Of a stretch of 62,027 nt of DNA, positions 18,135-26,471 are shown piece by piece. A program made the translations under genes and the position numbers. The DNA is taken from positions 1 to 62,027 of the forward strand of contig JAFVXW010000065.1 of assembly GCA_017500935.1 (NCBI GenBank), read 5' to 3'. Positions within the stretch are counted from its first letter, which is position 1, and the number at the start of each line of letters is the position of its first letter. This stretch comes from Lachnospiraceae bacterium. Its GTDB lineage: Bacteria > Bacillota > Clostridia > Lachnospirales > Lachnospiraceae. Under the pieces are notes generated by a model, which did not search any database, was not told the origin of the DNA, and was given only the letters and a program-made list of their open reading frames with translations.

Positions 18135-19216
18135 TTCAGAAGGCTTTGGGATTTGCCTTTGTGTTTGTTCTGGCACCGTTTTGTACAGGGCTTTTATATG
18201 GCGGAAATATGGGGAAAACCAGACGTATCTCCCAGATTTATCTGGCAGGTTTTTTGACCTGTTGGGCTGCATTTCAGCTGATCGCGGTGCCGATCCTGAT
18301 TCAGAAGGCATTCGGCATGAAATATCTGGTGCCGGCGACGACCGTTTTTTATGCGGTTTTGTCTGCAGCGGGACTTTTGCGCGCCGGACTGCAGTGGAAA
18401 AAGCAGAAGCTTCACTGGTATGAAGTGATCGGATTTTCGGAATATCAAAAGCTCTTTGATACCACCTGGATCTGCCGGGGCTTTTGGGTGATCGCGCTTG
18501 GACTTGTGGCGCTGCAGGTGTATATGGCATTTACCTGTGCGATGTTTGACGGCGATGATACCTTTTATGTGGTGCAGTCGGTACTGGCTGACCAGACCGG
18601 CACTTTAAACAGGATTCTTCCGTATACAGGATTATCGTCAGAACTGGATATCCGTCATTCACTGGCAACCCTTCCGTTATGGATCGCTTATGCAGCGCGC
18701 ATGACGGGCATTCATGCGACGATCGTGGCGCATTCGCTTCTGCCTTTGGTGCTGATTCCGCTGACTTATCTTTGTTATTATGAAACAGCGCGCAGACTGC
18801 CCGGAATCAACGGGGAAAAGCTGCCGGTCTTTCTGGCGCTGGTGAGCATTCTGCAGATCTGGGGCAATACTTCCAGTTATACCAATGCAACATTTTTCCT
18901 GATGCGTACCTGGCAGGGGAAATCGGTGCTGGCGAATTTGATTTTGTTAACGGTTGTATGGCTTTTGTTGGAGATTTTTGCAAAAGAGAACGGTCAGTGC
19001 AAAGGCGGTTTCTGGGCACTTCTGGCAGTCAACAATATCTGTGCGGCCATGATGACCAGTATGGGCGCGTTTCTGGCGGCACTTTTGATCGCAGTCATCG
19101 GCTGTGTGGCGGCAGTGCGTTTTAAGAAATTTTCCCTGCTGCCCAAACTGGCGGCATGCTGTATCCCCAATATGTTTTATCTTGTACTGCTGGTATTTTT
19201 ACCGGCATTGCTGTAA
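18131..19216 (+). CDS. Polytopic membrane protein (DUF6077-like), N-terminal half of a GT-C-like pair
   Basis: The 361-residue protein has about nine helices. An outer loop carries FDGDDTFYVVQSVLADQTG, then SELDIRHSLATLPLWIAY, an acidic pair and HSLA-type motif typical of the DUF6077 membrane proteins, candidate GT-C enzymes. The usual C-terminal extension of such proteins is absent here and is replaced by a separate gene 12 bases later that has more helices and an outer C-terminal domain. ATGA overlap with the FkbH-like gene shows translational coupling. The target could be a glycan made by the GT2 enzymes of the same operon (inference). Confidence 0.7.
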   Translation: MIQKALGFAFVFVLAPFCTGLLYGGNMGKTRRISQIYLAGFLTCWAAFQLIAVPILIQKAFGMKYLVPATTVFYAVLSAAGLLRAGLQWKKQKLHWYEVIGFSEYQKLFDTTWICRGFWVIALGLVALQVYMAFTCAMFDGDDTFYVVQSVLADQTGTLNRILPYTGLSSELDIRHSLATLPLWIAYAARMTGIHATIVAHSLLPLVLIPLTYLCYYETARRLPGINGEKLPVFLALVSILQIWGNTSSYTNATFFLMRTWQGKSVLANLILLTVVWLLLEIFAKENGQCKGGFWALLAVNNICAAMMTSMGAFLAALLIAVIGCVAAVRFKKFSLLPKLAACCIPNMFYLVLLVFLPALL

Positions 19217-19228
19217 GGAGGGGATACG

Positions 19229-19996
19229 ATGGCTGAGATTTTTACAATATTTAAAAATTATTGCGGTACCGGTATTTTCCCTTTGTTGTTTCTGGCAGCA
19301 GTGGTATATTTGCTAGTTACGGAAAAAGAAAAGCGGATACGTGTGATCCTGGTGGAATCCTCGGCTGTGATCACGATTTTGTTTTTCCTGCCGGTATTTA
19401 AGATGGTGATGGACAAGCTGGATGAGGGTACTTACTATCGCCTGCTTTGGATGCTGCCTATGACGGTTGTGATCGCTTATGCCGGGGTGAAGGTCTTTGG
19501 CAGATATCACAGGATCGGATTTGTGGTTCTTGCGGTGCTTTTTATCCTGACAGGCAGCTGTGTATACAAAAACCAGTATGTTTCCAAAGCAGAAAACCGC
19601 TATCATATTCCCAACAATGTGATCGCAATCTGCAATGAGATCATGCCTGCAGAGGATGAAGAACGTATCTGGGCGGTATTTCCTGACGAACTGATCCATT
19701 TTGTGAGACAGTATTCCTCTGAAATTCAGATGCCCTACGGCCGTGAGATGCTGGTGGCATCCTGGGAGTGGAACTGGGATACGCATCCCATCTACCGGAT
19801 CATGAAGGAAGATCCCATTGATCTGGAGGCACTGGCTCCGCTTTTGGAAGAGTATTATGTGCAGTATCTGATCCACAACAAAAGCCGCCCGGTAAAAGGC
19901 GGCTTTGCAGAAAATTCCCTGGTGCTTGTGGGAACTGTTGAAGCATATGATATTTATCGGTTTGAGAAGGTGGAGATTTTTAAGAAAAGTGAATAA
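19229..19996 (+). CDS. Membrane protein with C-terminal extracytoplasmic domain, possible partner half
   Basis: The 255-residue protein has about four hydrophobic helices (PLLFLAAVVYLLV, ILFFLPVFKMVM, MTVVIAYAGVKVF, FVVLAVLFILTGS) and then about 130 residues of soluble sequence after CVYKNQYVSKAENRYHIP. This is the layout of the C-terminal part of YfhO/GT-C-like proteins. A full AAGGAGGGG ribosome site between it and the preceding gene argues for a real start and against a simple frameshift, though an ancestral fusion or split is possible. The soluble part ends in VGTVEAYDIYRFEKV. A strong terminator follows. Confidence 0.6.
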   Translation: MAEIFTIFKNYCGTGIFPLLFLAAVVYLLVTEKEKRIRVILVESSAVITILFFLPVFKMVMDKLDEGTYYRLLWMLPMTVVIAYAGVKVFGRYHRIGFVVLAVLFILTGSCVYKNQYVSKAENRYHIPNNVIAICNEIMPAEDEERIWAVFPDELIHFVRQYSSEIQMPYGREMLVASWEWNWDTHPIYRIMKEDPIDLEALAPLLEEYYVQYLIHNKSRPVKGGFAENSLVLVGTVEAYDIYRFEKVEIFKKSE

Positions 19997-20022
19997 TGGG
20001 GCATTTGATATGCACATGCGCG

Positions 20023-20053
20023 GCGGACCGGTACAAACCGGTCCGCTGTTTTT
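20023..20053 (+). terminator. Rho-independent terminator of the glycosylation operon
   Basis: The stem GCGGACCGGT/ACCGGTCCGC (10 base pairs, loop of four) is followed by TGTTTTT. It lies 26 bases after the last membrane protein gene, between convergent genes. Confidence 0.9.
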
Positions 20054-20068
20054 GAAATCACTTATTCC

Positions 20069-21049
20069 TCACTTCCCGTCCAGCAGGTCAATAACCCTGT
20101 CAGCCACTTTCTGTCTTCCTTCCACAGTCAGGTGGAAGCCATTGGTCAGAAGATGGGTATCTTCCACTGTGACAGCGCCATAGTAGTTATCAAGTATGGT
20201 AACACCGTTGGAAACGCAGATCTGGATCATCCAGCCCAGATAGTCGGTCAGAGTGCCGTTGCCCAGGTCATCCCTGTCGCCGTCCACAACCTTTCCGTCG
20301 CCTGTGGTGAAGGTTCCGTAAGGATGGGAGAGTACAACGATGCGGATATGCGGCCAGGTCTGTTCGATCAGATCGATGGAAGCATTGAGGGCACCGCAGC
20401 AGCTGTTGATATTGTTTTCATTGGTGTCGTCATATACGATACGGTCACCCATGTAGTCCTGCAGATCGTACATGATGGTAAGAACATCAACTTTATCCAT
20501 GTCCACGCTGCCAAGTGTTTCGGCTGCAGCAGCAGCGGAAGGATTGCCAAGATCCGCAGTGACGCGGTTCATCAGATCAAAATTCTGATTAGCCAGGGCA
20601 GCCACAACCCAGTACAGGCTAAGACCGTCCAAAGGATAGGAATTGCTGTATTCCGGATATTTGGTGGCAATGGTACTGCCGGGGAATGCACCGTTTAAAA
20701 CAGTGGCGTCCAGACCTTCGGCGATCATTTCTGCGATGCCGTCCTTGCCGCGTTCGTCGGAGAACGGATCATTACCCAGTGCAAGGATCGTCATGACGCC
20801 GTCATCTTCGCGGCCGGCCAAAAGCTCCGGATCCAGCGGCTGAATATAATCCAGCACCTCTGTATCAAACTCATCCGTAATATTATCGGGATCATATCCG
20901 GAATGGGTTCCCCGGTTCCAGATAAAGAGTCTAACCAGCATGATGATCAGAACAAGCAGCATAACACCGCCGATGATCAGATGGATATTTACCTGCTGTT
21001 TTTTCTTCTTTTTTCTTCTCTTTTTTTTGCGTTTTACAGGATCGCTCAC
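20069..21049 (-). CDS. Membrane-anchored SGNH/GDSL-type hydrolase
   Basis: This 326-residue protein has a cytosolic tail with a long Lys/Arg run (residues 6-18), one signal-anchor helix (VMLLVLIIMLVRLFIW) and an outer domain. That domain has ILALGNDPFSDE, LDATVLNGAFPGSTIA and, near the end, DTHLLTNGFHLTVEG. These fit the SGNH blocks, with the last D..H as catalytic pair; the first block carries GND instead of GDS. SGNH proteins of this type esterify or de-esterify polysaccharides. The start is a GTG with AGAGG 6 bases upstream. It sits alone in reverse orientation between two forward units. Confidence 0.75.
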   Translation of the reverse strand: MSDPVKRKKKRRKKKKKQQVNIHLIIGGVMLLVLIIMLVRLFIWNRGTHSGYDPDNITDEFDTEVLDYIQPLDPELLAGREDDGVMTILALGNDPFSDERGKDGIAEMIAEGLDATVLNGAFPGSTIATKYPEYSNSYPLDGLSLYWVVAALANQNFDLMNRVTADLGNPSAAAAAETLGSVDMDKVDVLTIMYDLQDYMGDRIVYDDTNENNINSCCGALNASIDLIEQTWPHIRIVVLSHPYGTFTTGDGKVVDGDRDDLGNGTLTDYLGWMIQICVSNGVTILDNYYGAVTVEDTHLLTNGFHLTVEGRQKVADRVIDLLDGK

Positions 21050-21196
21050 ATTTACCTCTCGTTCCGCGCCGCCGGATGCGTTCTGCGCTGCACATTGTAT
21101 TGCCGGTAACCGCCCAATTTGCAGCAGTTACGTTTGCTCTATCTTATCATTCCCCAATCAGCCTGTCCAGAATCAGGATGGAAATTAAGAAAATAT

Positions 21197-21211
21197 ACAG
21201 AAATTTTCTGT
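21197..21211. promoter_or_regulatory. Small perfect palindrome upstream of the SMR-like pair
   Basis: ACAGAAA-T-TTTCTGT is a 7-base inverted repeat that lies about 20 bases upstream of a TATACT box (21234-21239) in front of the small transporter genes. A regulator site is possible; it could also be chance. Confidence 0.3.
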
Positions 21212-21281
21212 TTTCCAGATGCGAAAAAGATGCTATACTGTGCATAATAGTTCGGAAACGAACCGTGAAAAGAGGGGCAGT

Positions 21282-21650
21282 ATGAAAAAAAAGAGCAGTC
21301 TGAAGGATATTTTCCTTTTGCAGCTGGTGGTCATGATCTATACGTTTTCGACGATCATCAGCAAATTTGCTGCACAGGCTTCCAAAGACAGTATATTTGC
21401 TTTTTTGCTGTTATACGGTGCAGAAATCGTCGTTTTAGGTATATATGCGGTCCTGTGGCAGCAGATGATCAAGCGTTTTGAACTGTCCGTTGCCTATGCG
21501 AACCGGGCCGGAGCCCTTTTGTGGTCGCTTTTGTGGGCGGTGCTTATCTTTGGAGAGGCGCTGACTTTCAAAAAGATACTGGGCGCACTTTTGGTGGTTT
21601 TGGGAACGGTGATCATCAATGGGCAAAAGGAGGGCACAGATGACATTTGA
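21282..21650 (+). CDS. SMR/EamA-like four-helix transporter subunit, ArnE/F-like
   Basis: The 122-residue protein has four hydrophobic helices and the short loops of the small multidrug resistance/EamA half-unit: LQLVVMIYTFSTIISKFAA, FAFLLLYGAEIVVLGIYAVL, SVAYANRAGALLWSLLWAVL and KKILGALLVVLGTVIINGQ. Paired SMR-type proteins such as ArnE/ArnF flip undecaprenyl-phosphate sugars. It overlaps the next such gene by 11 bases, so the two are probably a heterodimer. The ATG at 21282 has GAGGGG upstream; an in-frame ATG at 21219 sits in the promoter region. The partner GT2 and GT-C enzymes are upstream. Confidence 0.75.
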   Translation: MKKKSSLKDIFLLQLVVMIYTFSTIISKFAAQASKDSIFAFLLLYGAEIVVLGIYAVLWQQMIKRFELSVAYANRAGALLWSLLWAVLIFGEALTFKKILGALLVVLGTVIINGQKEGTDDI

Positions 21651-21981
21651 ATATCATTATCTGTATCTGGCAGCTTCTGTGACAGTGGCATCCTTTTCAC
21701 AGATTTTATTAAAAAAAGGTGCCATGAAGCAGTATGATTCCTTTATCCGGGAATATTTAAATCCCTGGGTCATCAGCGGATATGCTTTCATGTTCGGTTC
21801 CGTTTTTTTAAGTATTATGGGACTGCGCAAACTTGATTTTTTAAATGCCCCGGTGGTGGAATCTTTAGGTTATGTGCTGGTTCCGGTTCTGAGCGCCCTG
21901 TTTTTTAAAGAAAAACTGACCCGCCGCAAATTAGTGGGAATAGGCTGCATAGTTGCCGGAATGCTGATTTTCTATATTTGA
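21640..21981 (+). CDS. SMR/EamA-like four-helix transporter subunit, second of the pair
   Basis: The 113-residue protein repeats the same fold, with SFSQILLKKGAMKQYDSF early (the FSQILLKKG pattern is common to ArnF-like subunits), SGYAFMFGSVFLSIMGLRKL, NAPVVESLGYVLVPVLSALF and LVGIGCIVAGMLIFYI. Overlap with the first gene and AAGGAGGG before the ATG at 21640 show coupled translation. The likely role is to flip lipid-phosphate sugars in the outward direction. The 3' end runs 51 bases into a convergent gene on the other strand. Confidence 0.75.
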   Translation: MTFEYHYLYLAASVTVASFSQILLKKGAMKQYDSFIREYLNPWVISGYAFMFGSVFLSIMGLRKLDFLNAPVVESLGYVLVPVLSALFFKEKLTRRKLVGIGCIVAGMLIFYI

Positions 21982-22227
21982 CATGGAAAGCTGTAACCAT
22001 TTGGCATATTCATACGTCTTTTTAGGGGGCGCAGTCAGTGCAGCAAGTCCTGCCGGATCAGCGCATCTGGCGCGAAGCTCCTGACGTTTTGATTTGTCCA
22101 TATTTACATATTTCGGATAAGAAACGGTAAGTTCGGCCAAATGCCCGCTGCATCGGGGGCAATAGTGCTTGTGACCGTTTAAAATATGGATTCTCTGACA
22201 GTATTTGCAGTAATGGATGTACATCAT
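21931..22227 (-). CDS. Small zinc-ribbon-like protein, unknown function
   Basis: The roughly 98-residue protein starts MMYIHYCKYCQRIHILNGHK, with a second CPRC pair, so two CxxC knuckles 13 residues apart form a probable zinc ribbon. A basic stretch follows (KSKRQELRARC). This pattern occurs in uncharacterised Lachnospiraceae proteins. I took the ATG at 22227 (AAGG about 10 bases upstream) over an earlier ATG at 22284. Its 3' end overlaps the convergent transporter gene. It could be a small nucleic-acid-binding protein, but there is no proof. Confidence 0.6.
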   Translation of the reverse strand: MMYIHYCKYCQRIHILNGHKHYCPRCSGHLAELTVSYPKYVNMDKSKRQELRARCADPAGLAALTAPPKKTYEYAKWLQLSMSNIENQHSGNYAAYSH

Positions 22228-22367
22228 ACAAAATTTACCTTCCTTTCCTGGGGATTCGTGTTGGGTATGGTTTAATTCTGTCATGAAACATCAGGTTCTG
22301 CAATCGCAAGCCGTCGACAAATCCTGCGCAGATGCGCGCTTATATCAATAATTGTGGAGAGATACCA

Positions 22368-25300
22368 ATGAAATCAAACATCAGAAAAAGACCGTCCAAG
22401 ACGGCTGTCAAACATAAAAAAAGTGTAAAAAGACCGTCACCAAAGCCGGTAAAACAGCCGGTTGGCGGACAGACAGAGATCATGGATTTTGATCTGGATG
22501 AAGAACTGCAGGCTTATAACAGTAAGCTGCAGGAAACTACAGCTGAGCAAACAAGAAGTCGGAATCTGTCTGAAACTGCGGCAGAAGATATCACAGAAGC
22601 AGGCACTGCATCTCAGAAATCAAACGATTTATGGGATACCATGCCGGAAAAGGAAGTGACCATCGGAGATGAAACGAGAGAACTTCTGGGGATGGAGAAT
22701 GTCTGGATCGAGGAAACGCCGGTCGTAAAAACTGCCGGAAAGGCAGCTGCAGCTGCGGCGGGTGCAGCTTCCGTGAAAAAAAGTGCGGCAAAATCCGAGC
22801 CTGTAAAAAGCAGGACAGCGGGAAAAAACAGCGGCTCCAGACCCGTGCAGAAAAAATCAGCTAAAAGGCGTAAAAAAGGCGGTCTGATGGCTGAATTTGA
22901 TGTGATGGACCGTATCATTGCGGCAACCGGTCTTTTGGTGGTGATCGTTGCGGTTCTGACTGCCGGTATTTTCATGGTTTCACAGGCCGGCAAAAAGCAG
23001 GTGGAGGCAATGGCTGAGATCGGTATGAAGATGGAAGCCATCGGCATTGCAGGCGAAGGTGTGTTTACCGCTGTGGCAGATGCCAGGATCGCGGCCCGGG
23101 AAGCGGCGGAGCTGGTACAGGAAGAAAGCAGTTTTGACGGTGAATATGAGGAAAAAGAGCTGGTAACAGAGGTGAAAGTGGGACTGAAGCTGACTTCTGT
23201 GCAGAAAGATTTAAAGATCAAATTCACCAACAAAAGCAGCGGAAAGCTGATCGGCAACCAGCCGTTTGAAGTAGAGATCGACGGACCGGAAAAGCTGACA
23301 AAAGTGGATGATGATGAAGACGGTATTATTTATATCAGCAGCATCAAACCCGGTGAGTATACCGTGAGGATCACTGCTCCGGATGAGATTGACGGCAGCA
23401 AAGTCAAAGGCATTACTTCTGTTGTAACAGTCAAAGACCAGATTGAATATAAAAAGATTGACGTGGCAGATGAAGTTAAGTCTGAATCTGAGATCAATGC
23501 GTCCAAGGAAGATACAAAAGTTGAAACTGTAGTAGAATCGGTATCTACGGATACGGTGGAATTTGTGGAATCCACCAAAACTGCCATTGGCGGCAGCGTT
23601 TCCTATGTGGAAGTAAAGAAAGATGATATTCCCAATCCTGCCAATATCGCAAAGGCAGTTTTTTCTAAAATTGCTGCGATGCTGAGCATTCCAAATCCCG
23701 GCGGCAGAACAGGTACAGATCCGGGAACCGGCGGAGAAGGTGGAACCGGTGATGGCTCCGGAACTGGCGGAGACTCTGGAACCGGAGGAGACTCTGGAAC
23801 TGGTGGGGACTCAGGGAATAGTGGAAACTCCGGAACCGAAGGCGATTCAGGAAGCAGCGGGGACTCTGGCAATGGCGGTTCTGCAGATCCTGTTGTGGAA
23901 TCCATATCTATTTCCGGCAGCAGCAGCGCAAAAACCGGAGAAAGCGTACAGCTGACCGCAAATCTTACCATGGCAAGCGGTTCGGCGGACAGTGTGGAGA
24001 TCAGCTGGAGCGGCAGCGGCGTAAACGGCAGCGGAAAGAATGCGGCTGTTACGTCAGGGACTGCAGGAACCGTGACGGTAACTGCGAGCGCAGGCGGAAA
24101 AACAGCAAGCTACGATGTAACATTCACAGATCCTGAACCTGCAGGACCGGTAGTGGATTCTGTTTCCATTTCCGGAGAAAGCAGTGCGGAAGTCGGAAAG
24201 AGCGTGCAGCTGACAGCAAATCTCACTATGACAAGCGGTAATGCATCGGATGTGACAGTTACCTGGAGCGGAACCGGAGTGACAGGGAACGGCACAACTG
24301 CAACAGTGACTTCTTCTTCAGCCGGAACTGTAACAGCAACAGTCAGTGCAGGCGGAAAAACAGCAACTCATACCGTGACATTTACGGAACCCCAGCCTGC
24401 AGGTCCGGTGGTAAGTGCGATCAAGATCACGGGTGCGACCAGTGCCAAGACCGGCGAAAAAGTGTCCTTGACAGCAGAACTGACCATGAGCAGCGGCAAT
24501 GCAGCGGATGTTGCGGTTACATGGACAGCGGATGGCGGTACACTGGATACGTCCAAAACACCTGTTACATTGACCTGCGCAGAAGAAAAAACGATTAAGG
24601 TAACGGCAAAAGCACAGGATAAGCAGGCGGAGATTACGGTTAAATTTACCAAGGCAGCTGTCAAAGTGACCAAGATTACACTGGATCAGACAGCGCTCAG
24701 TTTAAAAACAGGCGAAAGCAAGGCATTAAAAGCAACTTTGGAGCCTGCTGATGCCACAGACAAGACAATAAAATGGTCCAGCAGCAATACGGCAGCTGCA
24801 ACGGTAGATGACAAGGGCAATGTGAAAGCGGTTGCAAAGGGCAGCGCGGATATTACCGCTGCATCTGTAGACGGAACTGTAAAAGCAGTCTGTAAGGTGA
24901 CTGTGACAGATGCCCTCAGCGTGACACTGGAAGCTCCCGGCTCCATGAAAGTGGGAGAAGAAAAACAGCTGAAATGGACGACCATCGGCGATGTGGACAC
25001 TTCAAAGACCAAGGTGACCAGTTCCGATACCAAACTTGCCACGGTTGATAATAACGGCAAAGTGAAAGCTTTGGCAAAAGGCAAAGTGACCATCAAGGTG
25101 ACTGTGACAGACAAGAACGGAAAGACAGCAGAGCATTCGGCAGAGCTTGAGATTAAAGAAGCAGACGCGATAGAAGTGAAACTGGAGCCGACAGCCCTTT
25201 CCTTAAAGGTCGGTGACAAAGTGACCGTAAAGTCAACAGTGTCTAATGATGGCGGAAAAGGCGTGAAATGGGAGTGCAGCGATTACAACATACTGCAGAT

Positions 25301-26285
25301 CATATCTTCCAATGAAAAAGAATGTATTGTGAAGGCGTTAAAGCCCGGAACTGTAAAATTAAAGGCAGTCAGCAATGCAAAATCAGAAGTGACTGCTTCC
25401 TGTGAGGTTAAGGTGGCGGATCTTGACATGTCTGCCAAATTAAAGGACAAATCCGGCAACCAGATGTATGTCAAAGACGGTGAAAACTACCGTGAGGCAA
25501 CTGTGGCTGATTACTACAACTACAGCAATTTCTACCGCAAACAGGACAATGCCCAGTACCGTTACACCGGCTGGCAGAATCTGGACGGCAAGCGCTATTA
25601 CTTTGACAAAAACGGTGTGTTTGTGACAGGAGACCAGATCATCCAGGGTATGCAGTATACCTTCAACAGTGACGGAAGTCTGAAAGTAAATGCCGCCTTT
25701 GGTATTGACGTTTCCAAGCATAACGGCAATATTGACTGGAATGCAGTGAAAAATTCCGGTGTGGAATTTGTCATTATCCGCTGCGGCTACCGCGGTTCTG
25801 CGACAGGCGTACTGGTTGAGGATCCCAAGTTTAAGACCAACATTCAGGGCGCGATCAATGCCGGACTGAAAGTGGGCATCTATTTCTTCAGTCAGGCAGT
25901 CAATGAAGTGGAAGCGGTGGAAGAAGCGTCCATGACCATTTCCCTGATCAATAAATACAAGATTACCTATCCTGTATACATTGACGTGGAAGCAGCAAAC
26001 GGCCGCGGTGATACCATTGATAATGCAACCCGTACCAAGGTGATCAGGGCATATTGTCAGACTCTCAAAAACAGCGGATATACTGCCGGTATTTATGCCA
26101 ATAAAAACTGGCTTGAAACCAAATTCAATGTAGGCGAGTTAAGCAGCTACAAGATCTGGCTTGCCCAGTATGCGGCGGTGCCGACTTACGGAGGCCGTTA
26201 TGAAATGTGGCAGTATTCTTCCACTGGAAGAATTTCCGGCATCAGCGGCAATGTGGATTTAAACTCCAGTTATATGACATATTAA
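22368..26285 (+). CDS. Large cell-surface GH25 lysozyme with Ig-like repeats and cell-wall-binding repeat
   Basis: The 1305-residue type II anchored protein has, in order: a Lys/Arg-rich cytosolic tail, one membrane helix (about residues 180-206), an alpha/beta outer stalk, a Gly/Ser/Thr repeat linker (about 445-505), three near-identical Ig-like modules of about 83 residues (505-760), three BIG_2-like modules (765-1020; note LKTGESKALKATLEP), a choline-binding-type repeat (GWQNLDGKRYYFDKNGVF) and a C-terminal GH25 muramidase. The last has FGIDVSKHNG, IYFFSQA and the catalytic YPVYIDVEAA. It cuts peptidoglycan glycan strands and probably sits outside the membrane. The ATG at 22368 has GGAGAG upstream; an upstream in-frame start is weak. 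It is a single-gene unit. Confidence 0.9.
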   Translation: MKSNIRKRPSKTAVKHKKSVKRPSPKPVKQPVGGQTEIMDFDLDEELQAYNSKLQETTAEQTRSRNLSETAAEDITEAGTASQKSNDLWDTMPEKEVTIGDETRELLGMENVWIEETPVVKTAGKAAAAAAGAASVKKSAAKSEPVKSRTAGKNSGSRPVQKKSAKRRKKGGLMAEFDVMDRIIAATGLLVVIVAVLTAGIFMVSQAGKKQVEAMAEIGMKMEAIGIAGEGVFTAVADARIAAREAAELVQEESSFDGEYEEKELVTEVKVGLKLTSVQKDLKIKFTNKSSGKLIGNQPFEVEIDGPEKLTKVDDDEDGIIYISSIKPGEYTVRITAPDEIDGSKVKGITSVVTVKDQIEYKKIDVADEVKSESEINASKEDTKVETVVESVSTDTVEFVESTKTAIGGSVSYVEVKKDDIPNPANIAKAVFSKIAAMLSIPNPGGRTGTDPGTGGEGGTGDGSGTGGDSGTGGDSGTGGDSGNSGNSGTEGDSGSSGDSGNGGSADPVVESISISGSSSAKTGESVQLTANLTMASGSADSVEISWSGSGVNGSGKNAAVTSGTAGTVTVTASAGGKTASYDVTFTDPEPAGPVVDSVSISGESSAEVGKSVQLTANLTMTSGNASDVTVTWSGTGVTGNGTTATVTSSSAGTVTATVSAGGKTATHTVTFTEPQPAGPVVSAIKITGATSAKTGEKVSLTAELTMSSGNAADVAVTWTADGGTLDTSKTPVTLTCAEEKTIKVTAKAQDKQAEITVKFTKAAVKVTKITLDQTALSLKTGESKALKATLEPADATDKTIKWSSSNTAAATVDDKGNVKAVAKGSADITAASVDGTVKAVCKVTVTDALSVTLEAPGSMKVGEEKQLKWTTIGDVDTSKTKVTSSDTKLATVDNNGKVKALAKGKVTIKVTVTDKNGKTAEHSAELEIKEADAIEVKLEPTALSLKVGDKVTVKSTVSNDGGKGVKWECSDYNILQIISSNEKECIVKALKPGTVKLKAVSNAKSEVTASCEVKVADLDMSAKLKDKSGNQMYVKDGENYREATVADYYNYSNFYRKQDNAQYRYTGWQNLDGKRYYFDKNGVFVTGDQIIQGMQYTFNSDGSLKVNAAFGIDVSKHNGNIDWNAVKNSGVEFVIIRCGYRGSATGVLVEDPKFKTNIQGAINAGLKVGIYFFSQAVNEVEAVEEASMTISLINKYKITYPVYIDVEAANGRGDTIDNATRTKVIRAYCQTLKNSGYTAGIYANKNWLETKFNVGELSSYKIWLAQYAAVPTYGGRYEMWQYSSTGRISGISGNVDLNSSYMTY

Positions 26286-26289
26286 AGCG

Positions 26290-26327
26290 ATTCCCGCGGA
26301 AGCATATGCAACCGCGGGAATTTTTTT
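26290..26327 (+). terminator. Rho-independent terminator after the GH25 gene
   Basis: The 10-base stem ATTCCCGCGG/CCGCGGGAAT with a 12-base loop ends in seven T residues. Confidence 0.9.
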
Positions 26328-26358
26328 GCGTCTTATGGAATAGTAATGCAATTTGGGG

Positions 26359-26471
26359 TTGGAAAACGACTTTACTTGTGTTACACTAGATAATAATTAT
26401 ACCATTGGGTTATTGCGCCCAAAAGAATAGTCTGCCGATACGGCAGATATGATCAGGAGGAATTTTACGTT
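26359..26471 (+). promoter_or_regulatory. Promoter and structured 5' leader of the rml operon
   Basis: AT-rich sequence at 26359-26403 contains candidate boxes (TTGGAA-17-TACACT, or TTGTGT-16-TATACC), but no clear single pair. Downstream, the leader can form two short hairpins: TTGGG/CCCAA (26405-26422) and TCTGCCG/CGGCAGA (26431-26447). The second is 6 bases before a strong AGGAGGA site. Confidence 0.4.

Noticed and set aside
18131-19996. Frameshift joining two membrane protein genes
   Set aside because: A near-perfect ribosome site and an ATG at the correct distance start the second gene, so a real split is more likely than an error.
19313-20017. 234-residue reverse open frame
   Set aside because: It is antisense to the membrane protein at 19229-19996 and its composition (many His, Gln) is typical of a shadow frame.
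23700-23880. Possible CRISPR-like repeat array
   Set aside because: Repeats are in frame, encode Gly/Ser/Thr and have no spacers of unique sequence.
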